From positions 34,961,712-35,025,711 of the forward strand of contig JAFMSR010000008.1 in assembly GCA_022818135.1 (NCBI GenBank): DNA of 64,000 nt. Reading direction: 5' to 3'. Positions 37,010-46,726 of the stretch are shown here, one piece after another. The notes under the pieces were generated by a model that was not told the origin of the DNA, ran no database searches, and saw only the letters and a program-made list of their open reading frames with translations. The stretch comes from Saxidomus purpurata. Taxonomy: Eukaryota > Mollusca > Bivalvia > Venerida > Veneridae. Both the position numbers and the translations under genes were made by a program. Within the stretch, counting starts at the first letter, position 1; every line of letters begins with the position of its first letter.

Positions 37010-38115
37010 TTCAGCTAAAATGCTCATGGTTTATTGTGATCGCTTGATGTCAGTCTTCCGTCTGTCTGTCTACATCTGACCTTGTGTATGCAATAAAATC
37101 TGCTTATTTTCATTGGATCTAGGTGAAACTTGGTCAGAATGACAGCCTTGATAAAATCTTTTTTGAGTTCGAATAGGATCATCTGGGGTCAAAAACTGGG
37201 TCACGGTGTCAAATCAAAGAAAAACCTTGTCACTCACATGTGTATGCAATAGAGGTTGCATTTATCTTTTTTTCGTTCGAATTTTCGAATTCAAGTATGG
37301 GTCATTTGGGGTCGAAAACTTTGTCATGGGGTAAAATCATTGAAAAACATTGTGTATGCAATAGAGATTGCATTTTTAATTGGATCTTCATGAAACTTGG
37401 TCAGAATGACTGCCTTAATAACTCGAGGCCACATTGTTATATGGATCATCTGGGCTAAAGAACTAAGTCATGGGGTCAAATCATAGAAAACCCCTGTGAA
37501 TGCAATATAGGTTGCATATGTTTTTGGATTTTTATGAAACTTGGTCAGAATGGCTATCTTGGTGTATTCTAGATAGAGTTTGCATATTGGTCATCTGGGT
37601 TCAAAACTTAGGTCACAGGGTCAAATCATAGCAACCACTTGTGAATGCATTGAATCTTCATGAAACTTGGACATAATGGTTATCTTAATACAATCAAGAT
37701 CAAGGTTGAATGTGGTTCATCTGGGGTCAGAAACTAGGTCACAGATTAAAAACCATGTGTATGTCATACATATGACATTTACAACCCATCCTCATGTAAA
37801 TTTGTCAGCAGTACGGGTCAAACAGAATGTTTGTGTTAATGATATTTAGTTTAGGGCTGAACTTTAGTCAAATATTGTCATAAGTATGTCCCTGGTGAGC
37901 GATTAAGGGCCATCATGGCCTATGTTTCATAAGATCTTTATGAAACTTGGTCAGAATGACTGTCTTAAAGAAATTTAGGTTGAGTTTGAATATGGGTCAT
38001 TTTGGGTTTAAATGTCACAAGGTATAATCAAAGAAAAACCATATTTATCATGCAATAGAAGTAGCATTTTTCATTGGATCTTCATAAACTTTGAGTCGGA
38101 TGTTTTCCTTGATAA
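37010..38115 (+). mobile_element. bivalve dispersed element with ~130-140-bp core repeats
   Basis: Repeated phrases TGAAACTTGGTCAGAATG, GGGTCATCTGGGGTC and AAAACCTTGTGTATGCAATAG recur from about 37080 to 38110. GTGAGCGATTAAGGGCCATCATGGCC at about 37894-37920 is its usual terminal hairpin, with more core-like text after it. GTCTGTCTGTCTAC near 37061 is typical of the left part. Confidence 0.65.
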
Positions 38116-38599
38116 AATCATACTGTAGAATCGAACAGAAGGTGCATGTATAATTGTGTACTTTAAATAATTGAACGCACACCACTATCGCCAAATATAT
38201 GTGTTAAGGTCTGTCGGGGCTTGCACAAAAATTAAGGTTGGTTTACAGCTTTTTATCTCTTAGATACTTGAAAATTGGTATTTTTGGTCTTATTTTGTTC
38301 ATACACTAGAAGAAATTATTGAATAAGAGGCCTACGGGGTATTCGTTATTTGCACTATTTGTATAACCTACACTGTTAACTTCTGGAAATAAAGAAATTA
38401 TTACTGTAACAGCAGTTGTTATTATTATCTTTACAGAAAAAGCAATGTACACTGTAGAAGGAGTAACAACACCTTTGCATTGAATTAACACAGCTGTGCA
38501 GACCCTATATACCAAGCATGCAATTAAAGACTGTATACAATTTACACAAACTACAGAACTGTCAAATATACTGCAGAAAATACAATGTATACTGTGCAG

Positions 38600-38690
38600 A
38601 CTATACCATGCATTCTCTGCAGGTCTGCAGACTATACCATGCATACTCTGCATGTGTGCAGACTATACCATGCATAGTCTGCAGGTCTGC
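38600..38690 (-). repeat. right subterminal array of the giant element, 3 copies
   Basis: GCAGACTATACCATGCAT occurs three times (about 38598, 38627, 38658), the reverse complement of the core in the left array at 20763-21047. Spacing is about 29-31 bases. Confidence 0.88.
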
Positions 38691-39012
38691 TTGCATCTGC
38701 TTTCATCTGTTTCAAGGCAGAGGTGCATTTGTTCATCTTTACCTTGCTTATAATCAGAATGCGTGCAAATCTGTTGAGGTGCTCTTTTAATGGACTGCGT
38801 CTTGCCAGACCTTGATTCATTGATTATTTGATATGCAACACTTCAGATTACATACAAACTCAGGGTTGGCGTGAGTTATACAGGCAGAAAGGCTGTCCTA
38901 CTAATTAATATCCTCATGACCGCTGTCAAACTGCTACTATGCGACTAGTTCAAGCAATCTGGAAATTTTTTCTTAATTTCAAGATTTTTCTCATAAAAAA
39001 AAATAGCGTGTT

Positions 39013-40590
39013 TTATGTGAACCTTGTTTATTTGACAATACAGAGCAGGAGGTATCTGCTTTCTGTACTGTTTGTACAGAATTCCTATGCAAGGATTGTA
39101 CTAGAGATCACAAAAAGAACAAGGTCACGCGAATTCATTGTATCCTGGAAGGAAAAGATGTTCCGAGTGACTCCAAAGCTTTCAAAATGATGAAGAAAAT
39201 GACATCCTGTTCGAAACACCCAGACGTCGTTGTAACGTACAAATGTGAAGACCACAATAATTTCATATGCATTACGTGCTTAGCAGTGGAACACAGAAAG
39301 TGTGACCATGTATCGGAAATATGCGCAATAGGCAATGGAGAGGTAAAAAATGATGACGTTTCAGAACTTAAACAAAAGCGGAGAGAACTGCGTCAATGGA
39401 CTATTTCTATTGGATCAGTAGAAGAGGAGACAATCAAATGTCTTTATTCGGAACAGAACAGGCTAAAAACTGAACGAACGCAATTCGTTAATTCTATCAT
39501 TGAAGAACTGCATGAGATGGACGAAAGATGCAAGATAGAAACGGAGCAGTTGGTTTCGAAAGAAATTGCTGTTTTACAACAGAGTGTAACTAAATTGAAT
39601 AAAGCCAAAGTTGAACAAGAAGTTGAAGATAATCTCCTAGACACAACCCTTCGATTCGGAAATAAAACAGAAACGTCTGTCATATTATCCTTACTGTTGA
39701 AGAAAACAGAGACGTTGGAAACTGAATACAACGAGCACAGTGACGTGAAGCATGTTCAACTAAACTTTGAACAGAATGAGTTTTTGGCTCAAATCAAGAG
39801 CCTAGGAAAGGTTAATGTTGTCAGTGTTGATGCGCATAGAGATGTTCTGCGAAGAAAAGAGGCGCAACTTGAAAAGACAAGCGACGAAGAGATTGAGTCC
39901 TCCGGTGAAAGCAATTTGAAATGTACCGACAACCCCAAGCCAAGAGACAAAATAAGGAACGATCTTGAAGAAACTTCAACCACGCACTTGCCATTGATAC
40001 GACGTCGGGTAAAGCAGTGCCATTCTACATCCAGTTAGAAATAAAACAGATCAGCGGACATGTTCGGTTTTGGGATCGGTGTTACTCTCAAATGACCAAA
40101 TAGTTATTATTGACAGCAATAACAGAAAAATAAAGGTATTTAATTCAAACTCTTCTTTTGTCAGTGAGTTAAGACTCGACGAAACCCCAAAAGACATCTG
40201 CTACCTCGAACAAAGGAGAGTTGCAGTCCTGTTTGATAATGAGAAGAGTGTAAAGGTATACTTAATTGATACGGACAAAGTAGTGTACTGATGAATCGCT
40301 TTGGAATGAGCATTTCACACTACAAAGATTGGGAGACACTTATCCTTTGTTCAGATATACCGTACTTTTCTACTGAACAGTTTCTTGAAATTCAGGTACG
40401 AAATTTATTGGACGGGAGAAAGATAACTATTTCTGTTGACCACCTCCTGAAAAAGAGTTTTTGTAACACTTACCATGTCCACTGTGCGAATGGAAACGAG
40501 TTGTATATATCGCATAATCAAAAGTTTACCTGTTTCAAAATACTTTCGAAGTTAACCGGTCTGAAATTGATAGAGCAATGGTTTTATAAA

Positions 40591-40646
<56 letters not shown>

Positions 40647-40895
40647 AATTTAAGCCACGGACACGTATTGGAGAATGCAACCGGCATAACATCTGACTCT
40701 GAAGGAAATATCTATGTCTGTGGGAAAAGTTCCGGAAATATCCATCAAGTATGCGGAACGAATTTGTGGAAAAACAGACTGGTCGTGTCAAAAATAACGG
40801 CTCCTATGACAGTAATTGCCAATGGCAGAAAAGGAGAAATCATTGTCGGCTGTGAGAACGACGACAATATGCGTGTGTACAAATTCAAAGGCTGA
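39013..40895 (+). pseudogene. B-box/coiled-coil/propeller gene copy 1, 3' part; disabled
   Basis: Continues the fragment at 20322-20409 after the giant insertion. B-box 1 and B-box 2 (CSKHPDVVVTYKC..H) and the coiled coil are open to about 40000. Three further lesions follow, judged against the intact copy at 46727-48649: a +1 frameshift near 40005, a 19-base loss near 40270 that creates a stop, and a run of 55 G plus AAATTT at 40591-40651 where the paralogue reads straight through. The C-terminal propeller text is otherwise well preserved to the stop after YKFKG. It could once have encoded a cytoplasmic TRIM-like protein. It cannot encode a full-length protein now unless the G run and indels are sequencing errors, and the insertion would still separate it from its start. 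Confidence 0.9.
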
Positions 40896-42014
40896 TGTAA
40901 AAGCAGGACCACATACGGCATTGATTCTGTGATATCGGCCGCATTAACATTAAACTATGGGAAATAGATAAAAGAAAAGTTCTGTTGTAGCTAGAATTAA
41001 AATCACATTTTCTTCTGTACATCAAGTTGAATTACGTGTAGTATGTTATCACAAACAAATCAAATCCAGCAACGCTGAAGACCGCCTGTTATGCATTCAC
41101 TGTAACTGATAACATTTCTAAAGGTTACTGGCGTAAATAAAATATTCTATCAAACGACAAACACAGGTATTCATGCGACACAAGTTCAACCTGTTTAGGA
41201 AAATTTGATTTCTTTTGTGTGTTAAAATTATTGTAGCTAATAATGTCGTGTGGCCCGTCGTGCATATGTGATTTGCTTCAAACCATCTCTCCCCTGAAAC
41301 TGAAGGACGGTGATTAAATTTGGAAAGATTGTTCTACGAAGTTTTTATTAATTTCTTTCATTTTTAAACATATGTTCTTTCTAACAAGCTATCTACTTGA
41401 AGAAATGGTCTGACCTCATGTTGCAGTATTACATGTTGCAGATATTTAAGAGGAAAGTTACATAGATCTTTTGCGTCAATAAAACAAGGTCACCAGGTCA
41501 ATAACTCTTGATGAAATTTGGCAAAACTATGCCATTGTTTGGACTCATGAAATACTGGGGGTTTTTTTGCGTGCAAGTTGCTATAGACATACCATTACAG
41601 ACACTAGGCTGATAATTCACATAAATTTTTGACAAGACGAAACATTCTGAAAGGAGCAAGTATGACTTGCAACGTTCATGTATTTGTTAAACTTTTCCCC
41701 CGTTTCTGGATAAAGTTATCATCTTAACAACTACAGATACTAGGATGAAACTTTACACAAGCATTTGAGGCGGATAAAAATTCAACAGGCAAAGGTACCG
41801 CATTTCTCTAACTTGAGCTTTAACAACAATATGTCTTGTTGATAGATTGGGTTGCTTACATTTCAATATTAAAGCATTATGATAGGCGACCACGCTATGT
41901 TGCCGGCAGCTCTTGTTTGTAGTCGAGTAATCTGTTTTTCTGACAAGCAGCATATAACAGGTATGTTAGACTGAACAGGTTTTAAAAATCCCTGCATGAC
42001 TGTATCTCTAATGA
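40896..42014 (+). repeat. 3' flank of copy 1, duplicated after copies 2 and 3
   Basis: Matches 48650-49558 plus 50860-51070 and 59767-60900. Shared text includes GGACCACATACGGCATTGATT, GCATTCACTG..ACTGATAACATT, CCTGACCTCATGTTG-like and ACACAAGCATTTGAGGCGG. It contains the gene's likely poly(A) region. No independent gene. Confidence 0.85.
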
Positions 42015-42350
42015 CATGGCGCAGCCACGAGTGAAAATAAATACCTTTGGTGCTCACGAGTGAAATTATCGTGATATTACTTCGATACGAACAATTTTTC
42101 TGTTTATTTTATGTCTTTAACTCTACTTTTGTTGAGTTTGTTTCAATAAAATGTCTAAAATCGCGGGAAACGTCATCAGAAAGCATAATAAACATGGCGT
42201 CATTTTAACGACTTCATCGTCGTATGGTTTCCTGCGTTCGTTACGCTCGGTATATGTTTCGACGTTAATTTTCACTGAGTAGAAAGTGAGTTTATCGGGA
42301 CATAATTCACCGTTATATTTCGATAAACCACCGAAAACATTAAATAAAAA
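42015..42350 (+). mobile_element. dispersed element with CACGAGTGAAAAT motif, third copy
   Basis: Starts ATGGCGCAGCCACGAGTGAAAAT and runs through GGCGTCATTTTAACGACTTC to AAACCACCGAAAACATTAAATA. It is homologous to 23345-23775 and, inverted, to 19245-19665. It replaces the rest of the duplicated 3' flank in copy 1. Confidence 0.7.
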
Positions 42351-43779
42351 TTTATTATTTAATTGAGTACTTTTCTTAAAATATTTCTACCCCAAATTGC
42401 TTGTATGTCGTTTCAAGAACCTGATTCACACTAATACAATATGGTTATCAGTAACGTGATCCAGCATGCCGGATTTGCTCGAATCGTGCTCGATTTGCTC
42501 GACCTCGACGAGAGCCAATCCGGCTTATGGATCACGTTACTATACTAATGACCATTTGATGACTCTCGTTATCTCGACTACGGTTATCTCGATTTTTCGA
42601 TATCTCGACTGGATTTTCTCGGTCCCAATTTTTTCCCTTCTTATTCTATATAAATCAACTACGGATATCTCGATTTGTTTATCTCGATTTTTTCGTTATC
42701 TCGACTAAATTTTTGATCCCCAACTATGAAATTTCCTCTATTTTGATTGTTTATACATTTTGAAACTTGTTTGCGCGAATACACTAAATTAAATTGACAT
42801 TTTATGCATAATACTGAAGAGAAACTCTTTTTAGCGCGAAATATACATAGTGTGCGACGTCATTTTATTGACGTCATCGTATAAACAAGTAGTAAAGACC
42901 CAGTCAAAAGCGACGTTATTTACGTCATGTGTATTTTAGGGCCAATTGAATGCACTCTTACAAATAATGCCGCAATGTCCGTATTGCACGTACATACAAT
43001 ACGGATTTTTTTCTGTCGGGGCGTATTTGATTGTTGAATAATGGCTGTATTTTTTGACAGAATATTTATAGGTATATAATAAAAGTATTTATTATATACC
43101 TACTAATTTTTATCTGAAATTTCTTTAGTTTTTGCGCAGTAAAATACAACATCCCGTATCACATTTTCCGTATCAGATGGATTTAGCCGTATCTTATCTG
43201 TCCACCGTGTAAGTTGTACACAAATGCATATTCATATCATATTCTTACGCTTAAAGTTGAAAAATAGATCCATATTGATGCAGTAAAATAAGTGTAGTTT
43301 CATTGTCGTCACATGTTTTTTAATGTCAAATTTGAAGACAAACGAATACAACATCTTTTTCGCATTAAATAAACCAGAAAGATGATTTACATTTTGCATT
43401 TACTTTTTATTAATGTTGTTTGTTTATACACGGAAGAAGGAAGTGACGTCATCGACGTCATATAAAACGTGACACGAAATAATATTTGATTAATGACACA
43501 AATTAACGTTTATATAAAAGTTAACATATGATATTCGGTAAAAGGTATATAATAAAAGGTATATTATAACAGTCGGTTGATCTGCGTGTGTATCTTTCTC
43601 GTTGGCTGCATAGATCAGGATCACACTCGAGGCTCCGCCTCTCGTGTGATCCGGAACTACACAGCCAACTCAAAAGATACGACACCGCAGATCAACCGTC
43701 TTTTATAATATTCCGTATATATTTATCTACTGCCGAAGTAAATGATCAATAAATATCCGAAATTGTTTTACTAATGATA
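42351..43779. repeat. cluster of small palindromic and tandem elements
   Basis: 42449-42542 is a palindrome with ends AGTAACGTGATCCA / TGGATCACGTTACT. 42566-42716 holds repeated TATCTCGACTACGG and TATCTCGATTTTTCG units. 43565-43715 is another hairpin: GTCGGTTGATCTGCG...GGATCACACTCGAGG pairs with CCTCTCGTGTGATCC...CGCAGATCAACCG. TGACGTCA-type palindromes occur near 42857 and 43443. No gene. Confidence 0.6.
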
Positions 43780-44095
43780 GCAACATTCCCGATCAGTCCC
43801 TTGCCGGATCCGTTATATTGTGAACCAACATGTACAAAATAATCAATTATATGTACATAATATTTTCCATTTGTCATTTGAAAATAAAGTTGAAGCAAAC
43901 TGATTTGCTCTAATTTTTGACATTTTGCAATTTTCTTGTACAACAGAAATTTCAAGTGTAACAAAAAGTGCATTTTTATATTGCGCACCCATTGTTAGTT
44001 TGCTGTATTGTATTGATTTTATGTAAACTATTTGATCCATAAAAAGAGAGAATAAAATTGCTGCATGTATTGCTTCTTGTCATATCATGTAAAGT
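43780..44095 (+). repeat. segmental-duplication block (copy 1 side)
   Basis: GTTATATTGTGAACCAACATG, CATTTTGCAATTTTCTTGTA and GTATTGTATTGATTTTATGTAAA recur at 51900-52190 and, in part, at 62095-62312. The block marks the distal end of each duplicated B-box unit. Confidence 0.8.
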
Positions 44096-44449
44096 CATTA
44101 TGACAAAAGTCACTTAAGCATAAAATAATTTGTTAGCTGGTAATACTTGAAGGGTTTTCTTTGATTAACCGGCTGACCTATTTTTTGACTTCAGGTGACC
44201 CAAATTCAAATCTGACATAGAAATCATTATGACATACATTCTGACCAATTTTCATGCAGATTGGGTATTAAATGAGACCCCTATAGTGTTCAAAAACCTT
44301 TCATTTGATTAAACCTAGACCTCCAGTGACCAAAATTCGAAATTGACCTAGAAATCATTGATACAACATTCAGAGCTATTTTTGTATAGAATGATTACAG
44401 GTTTTATGTGACCTTGCCATATAATTATCCATCCCACCTTGCTAATTCA

Positions 44450-44487
<38 letters not shown>

Positions 44488-44734
44488 AGGGTTCCTTTCT
44501 ACAATTTGATCTGGTGACCTTGTTTTCACCCTATGTGACCTTGTTTCAAACTTGACCTCGATTAATATAGATATACATGTAGATCAAGTTTCATGTAGAT
44601 CAGGTAGAAAATGTGGCCTCTAGAGTGCTTAGAAGGTTTTTCAACAATTTGACCTGGTCACCTTTGCCGTATAAGATATGGTTAGTTGTCAGGTAGATGG
44701 TTCCGTTTACCTAGACTTTTGGTGTCAAAAAAAA

Positions 44735-44804
<70 letters not shown>

Positions 44805-44900
44805 AAGGGGGGGGGGGGTTGGGGAACTTTTTGTTTTGGGGGGGGGGGAAGACCCTGGGTGCCAATTCGGGCATTATTTCAATCACGGGCGAACACCTGG
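44096..44900. repeat. decayed bivalve core repeats broken by poly-G runs
   Basis: GACCTTG.., CAGGTGACCCAAATTC and TTTCATGTAGATCAGG phrases match the core units seen at 25398-26130. They are interrupted by 37 G (44450-44486) and 66 G (44735-44800), the latter followed by CCCCAAGGGG and more G runs to about 44850. The short frames made of glycine or proline here are meaningless. Confidence 0.6.
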
Positions 44901-46363
44901 GTAGAACCTAGATAGCTTCCAGACATAAAAGAATCCGATCAAAGTAGGGCACGAACCTACAGCGGCGAGGGGCAAGTGATCATCAGTCTGTGACATTATG
45001 CACTCGGCCATTAAGGCCATTGTATGATGCCAAGCAAGTGTCTGAAGTTTCAAGGCTTTAATGGTTACCGAGAAAGTTAATTTTAGGAAAGCTGATTTAA
45101 AACGACACTGCCGACTGACGTCAAGAAGGTTATGAAATGGCTCTTCTGTTTTTTTTTTCATAGAAGAGCTAAAAATGGATAAATCATTCTTTTGCTAATT
45201 TGTTATTTGTTATTAATTTTGTTATTGATTTAATATATACCGATTGTAGAACAAGTAATTGCAGCTTATATTCACTACCCCGATGAGTGCTTCCTGGTGC
45301 TCTGACAAATACTCGCTCCGAATTAACGGATTTTGAAGGTCTCAGTAAAAAATGGACCAGGATGAACTAAAGAAATAAAACAGCATGTATTCTTTAATTT
45401 GCTGACTCAAAATTAATTTACATTCCGGTTTCAACTGCTTCTAAAATCTGAATACTGTGATGTCAATGTGACGAAAGAATGAAAAAGATAAACGAGCTTG
45501 CAGTAAGAAGCAAACAATCGGACCGCCTTCCCAGTACTTGCCTGGTTGAAATAAATTCCTATCCTAAATTGTTGGCAAAAACTGAACAGTGAGCAAGATC
45601 AAAGAAGACACAGAATAAATGAATAACTGAACAACAAAGTATCACAGCGGGCCCACAAACAAAACTGACATGTAAAAACGCATGTAAAAAAGAGAAATTG
45701 TTGAGGCATGGCCCCAAAAGAACTCAAGGAAACCAATTCTGGTTGAACAAGCAAGACCTGACACGACTTCTAACTGACCTGTTGTATAGAAAATTACTGT
45801 TATCGAATATTAAGTATACAGTATGTCTTAATTTTTCATTGCCATTATCCTTATTAGTTTGACATGAATGAAGAGTTTTATGATTATTTGCCATAAAACA
45901 TTATGGTTTAAAAGCTGAAAATGATAAGTAAACAAGAAGAAAAAAGTAAACAAAATATATAATTTTGGCTGGGTTTCGAATTCACGTCCGTTGAAATCCG
46001 TCAGAACAGCTTAAAATGCAGACGCCTTTACCAGTTACATTACAGACCATGTACATTATAAGGGGGAAAACAAGTTTATCACTATTTTTCTGTCCAAGTT
46101 GTTCGTTCGCGCACTAATAGTGTTAACGATTAATTACAAATTCAAAGAACAACAACAAATGAAATTATGCCATTCTGAAATGTTTTGAAGATCTATTTCT
46201 ATATAATTTTGAAAACAGAAGACAGTTTAATGCGTCACAACTGAAAATATGGAACTACTTGTTTGTATATTGTCCGTTCCGCCGTAAGGATTCTATACAC
46301 TGTTAACATTGGATCGATTGAAAACAATCGATCCAAAAAGCAAGACACATAAGCCTATGACTA

Positions 46364-46394
<31 letters not shown>

Positions 46395-46400
46395 CCATAA
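44901..46400. other. intergenic; tRNA-like fragment and (TAA) microsatellite
   Basis: No gene seen. On the minus strand 45967-46047 resembles a decayed tRNA or SINE head (GTAACTGGTAAAGGCGTCTG, then GAATTCGAAACCCAGC). A TAA/AAT trinucleotide run lies at about 46364-46394, just before the duplicated 5' flank of copy 2. Confidence 0.4.
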
Positions 46401-46726
46401 TACAGATCCGGCTAGCTAGACCAAAAGTCTAGGTAGCCGCACCCGGCTACCTAGCCACTGCGTGAAATAGTTATGTTCATAACCTGTAACGTTTCAATTT
46501 TGATCAGTTCGCTTTATATGCATTATTTGCAAACAGTCTGTTGTCCCTTGAATAAATATCAATATCATATTGTATGCGCTTTACAAAATACAAATGTTCT
46601 GCTTAAATTTTCTTTTTATTCGTGTACAAAATGTAGTAATGATTTTTCTATCGGAATACTAAAAATACAGAATGTGTGATATAAGGAATAAACAGTTAGT
46701 TACAACACTTTAGCGTTATAAGACAA
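46401..46726 (+). promoter_or_regulatory. duplicated 5' flank of copy 2 with hairpin block
   Basis: GGCTAGCTAGAC (46410-46421) pairs with GTCTAGGTAGCC (46427-46438) and is followed by CGGCTACCTAGCC. The same block stands before copy 4 at 62314-62362, and the text matches onward through CCTGTAACGTTTCAAT and GCGCTTTACAA to TGTGATATAAGGAAT. TATAAG at 46680-46685 is a candidate TATA box 41 bases before the ATG. Whether the hairpin is regulatory or a transposon remnant is unknown. Confidence 0.45.

Larger units (their letters stand above)
20406..39016. mobile_element. giant terminal-inverted-repeat transposon (20410-39012, 18,603 bp) with TTAT target duplication
   Basis: The left end AACACGCTATTTTATTTT (20410 on) and right end AAATAGCGTGTT (to 39012) are inverted, matching over 46 bases with two differences and including ATGAGAAAAATCTTG. 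TTAT stands at both junctions (20406-20409, 39013-39016) and once at the equivalent place in the intact paralogue (CGTTTATGTGAGCC near 46808). Both ends carry the same subterminal repeat in inverted orientation. The interior is mostly other repeats. No transposase, integrase or polymerase is visible, though short spliced exons could be missed. The superfamily is unknown. Mavericks/Polintons are unlikely because they use 6-bp duplications and encode large proteins. Confidence 0.85.

Noticed and set aside
20410..39012. Maverick/Polinton or Helitron identity for the giant element
   Set aside because: A 4-bp duplication and AACACGC ends do not fit Maverick (6-bp, AG ends) or Helitron (no duplication, no inverted ends), and none of their proteins is visible.
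39444..39731. Minus-strand frames of about 95 codons over each B-box copy (also 47242, 58225, 63228)
   Set aside because: They recur because the plus-strand gene is duplicated; they are antisense shadows of the coiled-coil region.
40552..40791. Poly-proline / poly-glycine frames at the G runs (also 44678-44911)
   Set aside because: Created by homopolymer G; the intact paralogue shows no such segment.
45967..46047. tRNA-like sequence on the minus strand
   Set aside because: Only partial box matches and poor stem pairing; kept as a remark in the intergenic entry.
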